A DNA stretch of 64,000 nt from Diphasiastrum complanatum (GCA_029204225.1 CM055110.1:21050988-21114987); one strand, 5' to 3'; shown: positions 15,580 through 27,641, counted from the first letter of the stretch. The notes: a model not told the origin generated them from the letters alone. Numbers and translations are program-made.

Positions 15580-16190
15580 ATGGCCAAAGTGCCACTTGTA
15601 CATACACACCTAAAGTAGGTTACCACGAGTCAAGAGGAGTGGTTGTGTCTATTTGGTAGTGATTCCTACTTTGTAGGATCTAGACCATGATTTATGATGA
15701 GATTTGTACCTACCATGCACCTACCAAGCATGACTCTTGGATCTAGGCTAGGGTTTTCACATTAGGGCAAGAAAGTGGAGTCTACTTCCTTATTACATGC
15801 TGGATTTTCACCTAACTTTGCAAAGGAAGTGTGTTTTACTATGTATTTCCATTCTCCATAGTGAGAAGATAGAAACTTTTTGGAGCCTCAAGGAGAAACT
15901 CGAGTTTCCTCTCATTGTATGGTGATTACTCTATTTTTCCAATGAAACCCAGCTTTGGCACTTTGTAAACACTGTCTACAGGCCGTACTACAGCCTTATT
16001 TCCACACATGTGGAGTTGGATTAGACTATTTGATCAATGCTTTGATTGTCTCTACTTGTTTCCTATCAAGCTGCTAAACTAGATCTTGTTTTCTGATGAC
16101 TAGTTTCTGATAGATTGTTTAACAAGCATACAATCACCTTGTGGATCATTCAAAGATCCATTCATGGTCCTTAGTATTGTACTTTTCACA
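15505..16190 (+). repeat. 3' LTR of copia-1
   Basis: 686 bp, starting TGTGAAAAATTGCC and ending TTTTCACA, nearly identical to 10191-10881. Confidence 0.93.
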
Positions 16191-16740
16191 GAAGCATCCG
16201 TGGCTTCAAATTTTAAGCAAACTCTCTCTCATTCTATAATCCTCTCTGATTCTCTTCCAACTTCAACTCCTATTAATACAATAACTATACTCGATGTTTC
16301 TTTATACTTTATAAATAATGACAGTTATATTTTTTTTAATGATATAGAAGATGTTTTTAATATGAGAGAGGATGGAGTCTTCTTAATTTTTGCAAAACAG
16401 TTCTCATAATTTTCTGACATTATTGATTATTGTTATAATGATCACCAAAAGACATAAATTTTTTGTGACATGTTAATGGTACAATTGCAGGTGTTTGTTC
16501 TAAGTGAGATACATTTTGATAAAGACGACAATTAGAAATCTAGCAAGGAGGCATTAAAGGACATAATTAAAAAATCAAAAGCCTATGAGAAAACTTAGCT
16601 AAATGAAAAATATTTTCTGGAATTCCAAAAAAAATATTCTCCTAGGACTCAGTATACCCCCTCGAACAATGTAGAAGCAATTGGAGGACATGACATTAGC
16701 AAAAGAAACATCATTGAATTCAATGATCATAATATGGTAA
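16191..16740 (+). pseudogene. Decayed multi-exon gene fragment, unrecognised
   Basis: The open stretch 16191-16406 reads through copia-1's right flank (EASVASNFKQTLSHS, then ILDVSLYFINNDSY). A second coding-like stretch at about 16490-16737 contains SSKEALKDIIKKSKAYEK and ends at a GTAAGTAG donor. In-frame stops separate the parts. No family is recognised. It may be the target gene or transposon into which copia-1 inserted; the left half would lie before 10190 but was not found. Confidence 0.3.
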
Positions 16741-17021
16741 GTAGATATGTTGTACTGTCTTCTTCCAATCAAAAGTTGAAGTTTGAGGTTGTATTGTTAT
16801 CTTTCACACCGTTGCATATCAAATGGGTAATATTTCGTGGAAATGGAAACTTTAAGAAATATTCTTAGAATCACGTAAAATAATGGCACCTTTTAAAAAA
16901 GAATGTCCTATAGTATCATACCCATTTCTAAAAGTACATAAAAAACACATCAATTTTTTTTTTACAAATTTTGTAACAAAATTTTAAAATATGTAAAAAA
17001 TTGAAGTATTCAACAATTTTC
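16741..17021. other. Intron-like or intergenic AT-rich sequence
   Basis: Follows a GTAAGTAG donor-like site; no gene seen. Confidence 0.35.
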
Positions 17022-17495
17022 CTAAAAGTTACAATACACAAAAATTAGAAAGGGCCCAAGTAATATGATGTATTCAAATTTTTGTAGATTGTAATACAAA
17101 ATAAAGATTCTTTTGAATCTAGTATCAAAACTTATATCCTCATTAGTGTCGACGCCTCCAGATTCAACATCATCAATTTCATCATTAGAAGGTGAATAAG
17201 TGGATGATCCATCCTCATTTTTGTCCATCAAAACATTACCCTTATCCCTATGCAATCCGAGGTCACCTTCCACACATGCCCTTGTTCTTTTTGACGAAGG
17301 TCCGACGTCAACAACACATTCTTTTGATGGCAACCTTTGACGAATCATTCCCTTCGTTGTTTTTCGAAGTCGACTTAAATTTGTTAATTCAAAATCATAA
17401 ACAATAATGTCAACTTCTTCGAGGACAAGGTCACTTATGTGGGGCTGATTTTTAATTGCGCGGCGATTCCTTTTACCATTTGAGTTGCCAATCAT
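17022..17495 (-). CDS. Unrecognised reverse-strand exon or ORF, acidic C-terminus
   Basis: A 157-codon reverse frame starts with ATG at 17495. It has a basic start (GNSNGKRNRRAIKNQPH), a middle with a nuclear-signal-like KRTR, and an acidic, Ser/Thr-rich region (DEIDDVESGGVDTNED). It resembles the tail of a nuclear or transposon-encoded protein, but no family is recognised. It lies downstream, on the same strand, of the duplicated exon at 17.55-18.5 kb and may belong to the same gene; no convincing splice pair was fixed. Function unknown. Confidence 0.3.
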   Translation of the reverse strand: MIGNSNGKRNRRAIKNQPHISDLVLEEVDIIVYDFELTNLSRLRKTTKGMIRQRLPSKECVVDVGPSSKRTRACVEGDLGLHRDKGNVLMDKNEDGSSTYSPSNDEIDDVESGGVDTNEDISFDTRFKRIFILYYNLQKFEYIILLGPFLIFVYCNF

Positions 17496-17553
17496 TTTAG
17501 GAATATATTTTTATGTGTATGCATCATGATGCTTTGTTCGATACCAATGTACT

Positions 17554-18074
17554 TTAATAGATACAATCTCTCCATTTTTCAGACTTTGACATATCGACAA
17601 ACTTGCATAACCAAAAGGGATGGCCAAGAATATTAGAAACATCATTAGTCATTGCATTACTATTTGAGGGCCAAGAAAATGGCATCTCTAAAGTAGTACG
17701 ATTAGTTGTTATATCCATGAGTATGGACTTCTGGTCTTCAAAGAATTCTTCCCACCAACTTGAATCGACATTTCTGGCATATAGCTTGGCCATTTCAATG
17801 AGAAGCCTTTTTTCTTGCAAGCATTTCCTCCAATCAACATCCAAATTTTGCTTGCGACATTGCTCGACTACATAATGCACCTCCAAACAATTTGGCAAAG
17901 CTCCAACAATAATACGTTTTGGAATAAACAAAAGAAATAACAACCCAATCTCTGGAAGCTAGCAAGAAGAGCTAGAAAAATGTTTACCAAATAGCAATGT
18001 CTTTCCATCCCTTTTAACAATGAGAAATTGACGTTGAAAATTAACCGAGAAATGCATTTTCCTTGGAAAGACAA
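17554..18074 (-). pseudogene. Unrecognised exon cluster, duplicated copy A
   Basis: The reverse frame reads LEVHYVVEQCRKQ, DVDWRKCLQEKRLLIEMAK and SSWWEEFFEDQKS, which looks truly coding (charged, few stops) but matches no family I can name. Upstream, the segment at 18000-18070 reads FSVNFQRQFLIVKRDGKTLL before a GTAAAC donor. Copy B of the same exon lies at 18194-18504. After the shared part copy A ends in EMPFSWPSNSN..., whereas copy B ends differently. Confidence 0.4.
17693..18003. repeat. Direct repeat, copy A (311 bp)
   Basis: Starts GTAGTACGATTAGTTG and ends AATAGCAATGTCTTT. Copy B is 501 bp downstream with about seven differences. Confidence 0.9.
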
Positions 18075-18077
18075 ACC

Positions 18078-18443
18078 TCACACAAAACTTCTAAAATCAA
18101 ACATTTGCTTCAGATGAACAACAATGGGATGAAGAATATAAGCTCCTTCAAGAATAGATACCATTTTTGGTAAAGTGAACACATCTTCACGAGTAGTACG
18201 ATTAGTTGTTATATCCATGAGTATGGACTTCTGGTCTTCAAAGAATTCTTCCCACCAACTTGAATCGACATTTCTGGCATATAGCTTGGCCATTTCAATG
18301 AGAAGCCTTTTTTCTTGCAGGCATTTCCTCCAATCAACATCCAAATGTTGCTTGCGACATTGCTCGACTACATAATGCACCTCCAAACAATTTGGCAAAG
18401 CTCCAACAATAATACGTTTTGGAACAAACAAAAGAAATAACAA
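18078..18443 (-). pseudogene. Unrecognised exon, duplicated copy B
   Basis: This reverse frame repeats the LEVHYVVEQCRKQ...WWEEFFEDQKS segment of copy A, then continues REDVFTLPKMVSILEGAYI and MFDFRSF. The REDVFTLPK continuation may be the native one and copy A's ending the divergent one, or the reverse. The mostly silent or conservative differences between copies suggest a recent local duplication. Function unknown. Confidence 0.4.
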
Positions 18444-18504
18444 CCCAATCTCTGAAAGTTAGTAAGAAGAGCTAGAAAAATGTTTACCAAATAGCAATGT
18501 CTTT
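18194..18504. repeat. Direct repeat, copy B (311 bp)
   Basis: Second copy of 17693-18003, in the same orientation and about 98 percent identical by eye. Confidence 0.9.
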
Positions 18505-18582
18505 TCAGAATTGGATAAACAATGGATGAAAATTAAAACCGATTAGTCGATTGGTAAGAAGGAGAATAATCCAAAGTCCCTC

Positions 18583-19870
18583 TTAATCTGAATCCTTGAA
18601 TGTCTTGACCTTCAAACTTAGTTCTACACAGAATCTTCTGTGCGACTTTAAATTTAATGCTTTAGTAAAAATATCTACTGTCATATCTTGTGTTCTACAG
18701 TACTGCAATCTAACCTCTTCATTGAGAATTTTGCTTCTGACAAAATGATACTTCAGTTCAATGTGCTTACTCCTGGAATGAAATCTAGGGTTGGCTGATA
18801 AAGCGATGGCACTTTGATTATCACAAAATAATGTCGTCGGAGCATATTGATTCAAAGCGATATTTGAGGGTAAGTTTTCAACCAAATTGTTTCCTTTGTA
18901 GCTTGAGAGGCTGCGATATACTCTGATTCAGTGGAAGATAGAGCTATCAAAGATTGCTTGCGACTATTCCAGGAAAGTGGACCATTGTTGAGGAAGAATG
19001 TAAATCCGGAAGTAGATTTACGAGTGTCTACATCTCCTGCCCAACTCGCATCTGTGTAACGACTACGTAAATTGAGTTTGTCATTAACGACTGCTCCATA
19101 ACAAATGCAAAAGTCCATAGTAGCTCGAAGATATCTCATGACTCTGATAAGAGCCTTCCAATGTGTTATACCAAGATTAGTCATAAACTGACTGAGAGAG
19201 CTGACTACAAAAGCTATGTTTGGCCCAGATCATGGCGTACATAAGAGATCCTGTAATAGAAAGGTAAGGATACTCACGCATATGCTGCTTCTCATGAATT
19301 GTTTGGGGACACTAGTCCTTTGACAATTTGAGTTTTGGTTCCATTGGTGAGAGAGCTAACTTGCAATTCACCAGATTATATCTGACTAACATGTTGCAGA
19401 TTTACCTTTGTTGTGTAATGTAGACCAACTTCTATTTTCAGTCTTTGTGGATTTGTATACCAAGGCAGAAATGAGCTTCGCCCAGATTGATCATGTCGAA
19501 TTCGGAAGATAGCAATGTTGTTTGTACATCCATTTGATGTAATTCCAAATCTCCTGCAGCGGCAAATGATAGCAAAAGTTGAATAGAAGAATGTTTGACT
19601 ACTGGGCTGAAGGTCTCAGTGTAGTCAACGTTGTATACCTGAGAAAATCCTCTAGCTACAAGTCATGTTCTGTTGATGCTTCCATCTGCGTTGTATTTGA
19701 CTTTAAAAATCCATTTGCAATCAACTACGTTTGTGTTGGCAGGTTAGTTGTCCACATCTGGTTCTTCATAAGAAATGAATACTCTCCATATATATAGCTT
19801 CTTTCTAGAGATCTGAATCAGGCTGACTGAGTGCCTCTTGGACTGACGTCGGTTCCTGAACAAGATAAGC
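18583..19870 (-). pseudogene. Ty1/copia RT-RNase H remnant
   Basis: Reading leftward from about 19870: a fragmentary RT start (GEYSFLMKNQ), then LLLSFAAAGDLELHQMDVQT, joined without the YVDD region to EAHFCLGIQIH, then THWKALIRVMRYLRA. RNase H follows: TDASWAGDVDTRKSTSGF, SLIALSSTESEYIAA, a frameshift near 18870, FCDNQSAIALSANPRFHSR, SKHIELKYHFVRSK and DIFTKAL, ending at 18583. Several stops and deletions make it non-functional. It belongs to a copia lineage close to the fragment at 54.5-56.4 kb and distinct from copia-1. Confidence 0.85.
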
Positions 19871-19929
19871 TGCAGACTCGTCGATGTACCGGTTAGGTCA
19901 ATTTGGAGTTGGCCTACTATCTACCAAGC

Positions 19930-20150
19930 TTATCATGGGTTGCCACATGGCAAGCCACGTAGGCCTGCCACATGGCAAATCATGCAAGCTTGCGGTTTGC
20001 CACATGGCAAGCCATGTAGGCCTAGCAAAGGCTTGTGTGCCAAGCCAATCGAGCTTTGCCATGTCAGCTTGTAGGCTTGCATGGCAGACCGCATAGGCAT
20101 GGCATAGGCCTCATGTTTGCCATGCAAGCATGTTGTAGATTGCCACATAG
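19930..20150. repeat. GCCACATGGCAAGCC motif array
   Basis: The near-palindromic keyword GCCACATGGCA or its variants (GCCATGT, GGCTTGC, TAGGCCT) recurs through about 220 bases in both orientations, for example at 19939, 19968 and 20000. No gene is present. The short reading frames here are by-products of the repeats. Confidence 0.65.
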
Positions 20151-22440
20151 GTAGGACAACTTGTTAGTGACTGCAACAAACTTGTTAGTGATGTAGTTCA
20201 GAAGAAATCCATGGAATGCCAATCTACTTGCTTCTGCTGAGAATGAGGAGCAAGACCATGGGGAAAGACTTCTGAAATGTGTACTCAGCTTTTGTGGAAG
20301 CTATGACTGTGTGATGGGCTTCAGTGGGAGCTGCCTGTGTGTTATGAGCTCTTAAGATCAATTGACTATGTGAAGTGCTAAAATGCATTTGCTATGAGTG
20401 ACTACCGACTGTGTGGTAAGTATCTCATTGTGATTGTGATCTGATCCGGACAGATACACAATCAAGTGGGAATGTTAAAGAAATAACATGTGCCATGCAG
20501 ATTAGGTTTCTTTAGGGCACCTTAAGTTGTTTTAGATTAACGTAGGTATGTGTCCGCAATTGCTTCATCTCAAACGTTGTATGAATGGCACAGATAGATA
20601 CATGCATCCATAGCTGCTTAAATAAGCAAATTGGAATCAACATGTACAATGCAAAACTATAACAATTCACCACATGTGTGCTTATGTAGAAAATAGAAAC
20701 ACAATTTATTGCATGAATACAATTAGACACAAAGTCACATTTATTGATCTTTGCTAATCATGAAAGCCCTATGAAAGATGGGACCTCTTCAAGCCATTGA
20801 TCCATATAAAATAGTTCAACGAATAATCAAGTCTACTTTCACATCGAATTGATAGAACTGAGTTTTGACACATCTATCCCTAGTTATGCACCAACAAGTG
20901 AGCAGAGATTTGGCATGCACTTTTGTGCACACGCACACAAATATATCTATTACAACTCTAGCATTAGCAGTTCTAGTTCGCTTGTGGTAGAAAAGTTTAA
21001 TTCATGCATATTTTTAAAAGCATGGAAGTGCTTAAATGTTCGTTAAAATTTCATGGTGTTGTTCTTCCATTTTTTGAGGCCCTAAAGTTAAACTCAATTA
21101 TGGTTTTTGTTTTTCGTTTTTACAAAGCCTATCCAAAATATATCTCAAATATGTTTTCTATATTCATAATATTAGAAATTCTTTGACTCTTACATCTATT
21201 GGCTCTCATTTTGGCCATTGTTCATGATACCAAATAGCTTAAATGATCTCAATATAAATGTAAGTTCATCGCATTGCATTGTGCTCTGTTTTCAAGAACT
21301 CTCAAAAATCAAATTCCTAATTCTAAGCCCAAGATTCAAGGGAAAAACTGACTATAACCTTGGTTTTTTTTTTCATCCATGCCATCAATAAAAATTCCAA
21401 GATACTTTTCATGATACTTCAAACATTTGTTTTCTGTGCTTTGAAAACTTTGCTCTTTGTTCAGCTTGTTGTTCTCGATGCACTTTAAGAGCTTCATTCA
21501 CCTTACCTACATATTAAAAAATTTCAAAAGTCATTTCAAAGTAACTAGAGAAATCACAATAAAAAACTATGCAAGAAGTTTACTATCAGTACCTTTATCT
21601 ATACTCAACTTTGCATTTTGCCTTTGTACTTTGAGCGATGCACATATAGTGCATACTCCCATCCTCACCTTCCTTGGAATAAATACGTTGTTAAAATAGT
21701 GTTTCCAAAGCCTGGTGAAATGCCTAGCTCATTTCCAAAAACCATTTCTTCCCTGTAAATATTGTAAACCTCACGCCTTGTAAAATTGTTTGTTAGATCC
21801 TGCCAATAGTTGGCATAATCTTGGCATGAAAACTAAAATAGCTCTCCATCCAAGATATAGATAAATTTTCAATTGGACCAACTTCATGATTGTATCAAGG
21901 ATTGTAAATAGAAGCATTTTACAAAGCCTCTCATGCAATCTACCAAGTCTTGAATTTCTAATAGAATGAACATCCTTGAATGCATTTCTACAAACAATGG
22001 AATGTCTCGAGTTGTACTCCATTTGATCTTTGATGTCTGGCTTTAGTGCAGACGTAAGAACACCTCTTGCTCTTCTCGATTAAGACTCAGTAAGATCCTA
22101 ATGACTTTTTATCACCTCTCATTTTCTCCCACGTGACCTAGGAAGCATAGCATTCTTCTGTTTTCATTCTTCTCTCTTAGCGGGCGACTATTCTCTCACA
22201 ACGAGCTCTTTCACTATGATAAACAGTCCGGGAGATTCCGGAGAGATGGCCAGGTACTCGACTATGTATATTTGGAGCATAGAATGTTTTGATTCCTTAA
22301 AGATGCTTTAGCCATTTAAGATACCTTTAGCTAAGAATAGTTCGACATTTAGTAATAACTCATTTTTCATCACTTGGGTCATTTGCGATTCATAAAATAA
22401 TGTAGATTTTGTGTTTCAAATAGATCAATTCATTTTACGC
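20151..22440. other. Anonymous sequence, no gene recognised
   Basis: Only short open frames without family motifs. A reverse frame at 21771-22022 is readable but unrecognised. Confidence 0.45.
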
Positions 22441-22469
22441 ATTTTTGAATAATCATTTTGAGCATCCCA

Positions 22470-22870
22470 TGCCAGAGATCGATATGTGGTATCGTTCTCA
22501 GGTATCATATACTGCCAATGATACGATGGATCGATACCACATATTGACTTGCCATATCATTTGTTAAAAGAGACATCCTGTCATAATAGACTCATTTGTA
22601 TACAAAGTCTTCGATTATGAAGAAAATGTTTAAGTAAACAAAAGACTCAATGATAGCTACAAATTTCGAAAGATGCTACTTAATTGATGGGCTCGGTTTA
22701 GATATAGTTGAAGATAATACAATAAATTGATACTGGGTATCGATTTGTTGTATCATTTCGGTAAATTGCATGCAAGCTCAATACGTCGTATTGTTTTCTC
22801 GTATTATGTTGCTATCTATTTATTGAAATAAGAAATGATACAAGAGATCGATACCCGATATCGATCTTTG
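22470..22870. repeat. Island of ATCGAT/GATACC palindromic motifs
   Basis: Variants of GATCGATACC, GGTATCGAT and TGATACGA recur at least eight times in 400 bases (for example 22477, 22527, 22727, 22847). They look like decayed subterminal repeats or a short-unit satellite. No coding sequence. Confidence 0.5.
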
Positions 22871-24057
22871 GTCTTCCCAAAGGTGATGGTGACTCACCCG
22901 CAAAAGTGTCCACCGTCCGTGTGATAATCCATAGCCAAAAAAATCAGTTGTAGCAAACATTTATGAAGAGATAAGTTTTCATTCATACGAGGCATATCAG
23001 TGGGCTATCATCACAAAAGGTGATAAACTATGCTTGGTCATGTCCAGAAATAAAGGTATAGCTGCTTTTGGTGGACAAAAAATGCTTGGTCAAATCCGTG
23101 ATATCTCCTATGACGAGGACGACGAGTCCATATTTGTTTTAGGCACAAGACGTATATGAGGATGCAAGAACAGATGATGATCCGACTAAACTACTCATCT
23201 TGGGAGCAAGTACTGATGGACTATCCCCAATCTAGTTACAAGGAGCCCTTGAAGCATTTTTATATTGCTTTCAAGAATATTGTGAGTTTGATTTTTCTCT
23301 CTTATGAATAACATATCATGTTCATGATTATTTATGTAACTCAAATTCGTATTTGCGTACATAATTTGACAAGCTTATTGATTTGTGCTATCAAAAATCA
23401 AGGGCAAATCCTCAGGCTCTGAAATTTCCAATTCCAGGCAATTTTTGTGGCTCATATGGATTTGGCCTGCTTGGAGAAGGAGAGGAGAATTCTGATGGAT
23501 GTGAGTTCCGATGTTGATCCACACCTCAGATCATTGAGCACCTTCTAAGCACTTTTGAGATGATGTTTGTAGGTTATTTTTCATTGTTATAGACAAATGT
23601 CGAGTGGCACGACATTGTCGCAAGAGAAATGCCACCAATGTCTTGTCGTTCCTAGCTGTTACCTAAAAGCTGCAATTTACAGATATCTCTCATGCTGTCA
23701 TTAGAGAAAATATGGGCCCAAAGAGGGCCTTATAAGAAATACCATGTAGGAGAGAGAGAAATAACTATAAAGTAATTAAATATCATTTTCTAACTTCTTT
23801 ACGCATCTGCCCGCACTTCTTTCCATGTAAATGAATGCACCTTAGTTTAGTCACATCAAACTTCACTGGTGTTTAACCACAGTTTAAATATAATTTTTCA
23901 AAATGCTGAAATATTCCCTCCCGATAGTTGGGAACACTCAAAAATTTGAATTAGGAGTGATATTTCTGAAAAAAGCCTATGCCATCTCTATCTCCAATAG
24001 AGTCGTTAGCACCATCTCCAGCTTTGTTATTGTCATTGTGTTGTTTGTTACTATACT
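22871..24057. other. Anonymous sequence with possible decayed exons
   Basis: Segments at about 22970-23080 and 23420-23520 read open in part and end near GT/AG contexts, but no family could be named. They may be 5' parts of the gene that follows. Confidence 0.3.
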
Positions 24058-26572
24058 TTGGGTTACTGTGAGAATTTGATGCTCTATGGGAATGCACATT
24101 CAATGCAAAGAATACATTATTTGGAAGAGGAATCAAGGAAAATATCAAAGGAGTGCGAAGAAAAATCTACAAAGATGAAAACTTGTTTGGATGAAAACGA
24201 GATGCTCAAGGAGGTTGAAATCTTCTTTGCATCATTATACAACTAGTAATGATGAGATAAAAATTGCATTTCAATCCATGCGTATCTCATATTTGTCTCT
24301 TGTTAAAGATATGGATGTGCTCAATAGAAAGGTCCGAAGCAACAAGAGGAAAAGACTAGTAAACAAGGATATATGTGATCTATCATCCAGAGGAGGTCAT
24401 AGAAAAAGATGAATCCGTGCATTCAAGTAAGTTATAACATATTTGGTATTGAATATTGCTTGAACTTTTTTATTCATTCATAATCACTAACTTTGTTATT
24501 TATTCATTTCAACTTTCTATTGATTTGCTTATTATATACTGTTGTGAATACTATGAGTGTCCTAATTTCTACTGACATTTTCATGAATATTATGTTTGCA
24601 CTTCAGATCAGCATTGGTTGTTGAAGACTATTTGGCCAATGAGATTTCAATTGGAAACTCACTAGGCTCTATCTTGACTTCTAAATCTATGAAATCAATG
24701 TTAAATAATAACAAATTGAAAAAGATTAAGGCTTCAGTTACTGATAGCATTATGGATGAAGTTGAAAAAATATTAGACACTACATTGCAGGGGGCATGTG
24801 ACTTTTCTAGCATCAGTAGGGAAGCATATGCAACAATGTTTAAGATGATAAAGGAGACATTTGCACAGGTAAATATTAAAAAGTTTCCAATCCCACGACC
24901 CTTTCATCTTAAAAAAAACGAGACATGTTAAACCATGGTATGCAGACAATAGTTGGTAATCCATCTCATATCAATGAAGTGTATTGCTCGAAAGGAGAAA
25001 GTCTAGCATATAACAGTTTCAACAATTTATTTATTGACATTAATCAGTTATTAACATTCATCATAAATTTTTACGGTATTACAAATGAGAATGTCAATAA
25101 CAAGTTGATAGTTGTTCTCAAGTTAGATGAGTCTGAAATTATAAAAGGACAAAAATTGGAAAGAGTCAGTCTCACAATAATGAATGGAGCACTTTCAAAT
25201 TTAGAAGACTAAAAGGGCTCAATTTCAGTGTTCAATCAGAAAATGATATCTGGTGATTGGCAGCATTTCAGGTATAGCAGCTCCTTCACATAATAAATAG
25301 GGATAATCATTTGAATATGGATTTCATATCTAAAATCTTCTCTGTGTTAATATTATGAAGCTAATCACATTTTTGTATTCTCTTATAGGTGCTGAAAGAA
25401 GAGCATAACATTCTCTCATGGATATTTAATAGAACATCATATCCTACCACCATAAAAGATCACATGGAGGGACTTCCACTCAATATTCCTGGAATTGGCA
25501 CTTTCAACATTGAATGGCATTTAGCAGGAGATCTGAAGACATTAAAATGTATGTTCAATGTATCTCAAGGTGCTAACTCTAAACACCCTTGTTTGTACTG
25601 CATGAAAACAACAAAAGACATGACAAGGAGTATAGGAATATCAAGAGATCAAGAAGATCCTAATTGAAAACCTGTACTACCGATTCCTCTACAAAATGTT
25701 CATATTTGTACATTGCATGCGGAAGTGCGTATTATAGAAATAATAATATATCTTCACATCTTGTTTGCATGGAATTCCGAGCCAGAGGCCTCTGCAAAGG
25801 AAGCTATTTCTAGATTAGAGGATGTGTTGTACAAAGCAGGCTTACATAAAGGCCACGTTAAAATTAAAAAAGATGACAAGCTATCAGGTAAAACAAGATA
25901 TATTCCATGCAAGCCGAGCATTGGAGAATCTAAAGCTCGCAAATTTTTATCCAATTATTCTGGCAAACAATCTAAGGTTCAATACATGGTTTGGAAAGAA
26001 ATTATAGCAGCAACTCAAGATTTCGAAGAAGAAGGTTCTACTCGTATACACAAAGTAGAAGTTTGGAAAAAGTTACACAACATGGTGAAATACTTGAGAA
26101 AAGATAAATTTTCAAATATTGATGTCCAAATGATACAGAAAACAACCAATGAATTTGTGGATGCAGTTCAAAGTGCATGGGGTGTTGATCATATAACACA
26201 TTATATGGTAAGATTTTGATTTTACACTACAATAGACAAATATGTGTAATTAAATTAAATACTTTTGGTACTGATTTAGATTATGTTTTTATGACATGCA
26301 ACACATATTATGACATCATTCGACATTCTTTGCAAGAAATAGTGGAATTCTTAGCATATGGTCATCGCAAGGAATGGAAAAATCTCATTGGCAAGCAAGA
26401 GTGGCATTTCATAAAAGTACACAACATGGTGGGACTAGCACAAAAAACAGCTATATACTGCAACTTTTCCAATGGTTTTACAGAAGAATCCAAATTCGTC
26501 ATAATACAAAAATCGACGGATTATAAAAAATTTCAAAAAGCATGCAAATTTATACAAGCTTGTTGGCTATAG
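24058..26572 (+). pseudogene. Multi-exon transposon-like gene with CxxC zinc motif, unrecognised
   Basis: Coding-like exons: about 24080-24426 (charged, coiled-coil-like: YLEEESRKISKECEEK); 24607-24868 (AG acceptor, GTAAAT donor; ALVVEDYLANEIS, TDSIMDEVEKIL); 24946-25271, in phase with the previous one (LLTFIINFYGI, VVLKLDESEIIKGQKLERVS; TAA at 25210-25212); 25389-26207 (GTGTFNIEWHLAGDLKTLKC, HPCLYCMKTTKD, TGA at 25665-25667, then PIPLQNVHICTLHAEVRIIE and a long helical charged region, GTAAGA donor); last open part 26280-26572. The order GDLK...PCxYC...HxCTLHAxxRIxE recalls uncharacterised transposase-like proteins; that is inference. Stops and one phase mismatch make it a pseudogene. Its end is 60 bp from the convergent gene. 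Confidence 0.5.
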
Positions 26573-26632
26573 ACACACAATAAAATTTTGTATAATAAAT
26601 AGAAATATTTACAAAGTACAATTCAGCAGTAT

Positions 26633-27577
26633 CTAATTTGCTTCCGATATTTTTTCCAATGAAAGTTGCAACTTAGAATCATGCACCAATTTTCTTCTTT
26701 CGTATGGATCCAATAGCTCATAGTTTTCATACTTACTCAGATCAACGTAAGCAGCATACACTGCAAAATGAGACGATCTGCGCATGGAATTCACTGGTCC
26801 ATATCCTAAAATTTTCACCGCAATAGTTTTCTTTACAAAAATTATTTTATGCAGCTTATTGAAATTATGTCCTCCAAGAAAATGAGATAGTGCCTTGATT
26901 GCCATAATCATAGTTTCACCATGTTGATGAAACTTTGAATGGGCAACACTTATCTCATTATTCTTGAAGGACTTCAGATAGGGCTCCAGTGCATGATCTC
27001 TTGAAAATTCTCCAGCAGAAAATCTCTGCCCTCCTCGACAAATTGCAAAATCATCAAGGAAAATCGTTTTCGAAAATGATAAAAAACAAAGTGAGCTCCA
27101 GTATATAATCTGACATAACAAATCTACTAGTACTTGATAAGAGACAAAAACTTACGCATTCGGCTTTGTCTTCTCTGATTATTGCCTCTCCATCAATATT
27201 ATGTCCACCTTTCGATGTCAATATTGTTGGTGAATAGACAGTTGGATGTGGAAAACCAAGTTGACTTTGGATTCTAAGAAACTCTTCCTCAGAAGGTAGA
27301 TCATCTTCTTTGTTGCGCATTTCTTCCACAGCCATTCCAAGCAATCTTTCTCTGAATAAAACTTATCATTATGTACATCGTCAACACCAGAGAGAAGATC
27401 ATCAGCATCAAAATCAATTATATCCGAAAATTCATCAAGCTCTTTGCTCAAAATGCAAAGAGTCTCAGCTTCAGTGAAGTAAAAAAGATCCGATATATCC
27501 GATATTGTCAAAAAAAAATTATTATCTATATGATAAGTAGGCAAAGTGATAGGATTTATCAGAAGGAGAAAGGGTAG
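26633..27577 (-). pseudogene. Convergent unrecognised two-exon gene
   Basis: On the minus strand, an acidic exon (about 27560 to 27156; SKELDEFSDIIDFDADDLL, a frameshift, then EEEFLRIQSQLGFPHPTVYS and GEAIIREDKAEC) ends at a GTAAGT donor. A second exon from about 27065 to the TAG at 26633 reads GGQRFSAGEFSRDHALEPYL, KFHQHGETMIMAIKALSHFL and ends SLEKISEAN. No family is recognised. It faces the zinc-motif gene tail to tail with 60 bp between stops, which suggests both belong to one compact element. The frameshift makes this copy defective. Confidence 0.4.
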
Positions 27578-27641
27578 TGAGTGGTCTAGGGCCTATAAAA
27601 GTAGCCCTATTTCAAGCAGGACAAAAATCAGTACAATCATC

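Larger units (their letters stand above)
10191..16190 (+). mobile_element. Nearly complete Ty1/copia retrotransposon (copia-1)
   Basis: The element has two LTRs (10191-10881 and 15505-16190), a primer-binding site, a leader of about 620 bp, gag-protease-integrase-RT-RNase H in copia order, and a polypurine tract. The flanking pentamers are GAAGT and GAAGC, a target-site duplication with one mismatch. By eye the LTRs differ at about 11 positions plus one 5 bp indel, which points to a fairly recent insertion. Its coding region has one stop codon and one frameshift, so it cannot make its full polyprotein. A related, rearranged element lies at 28640-33018. Confidence 0.93.
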
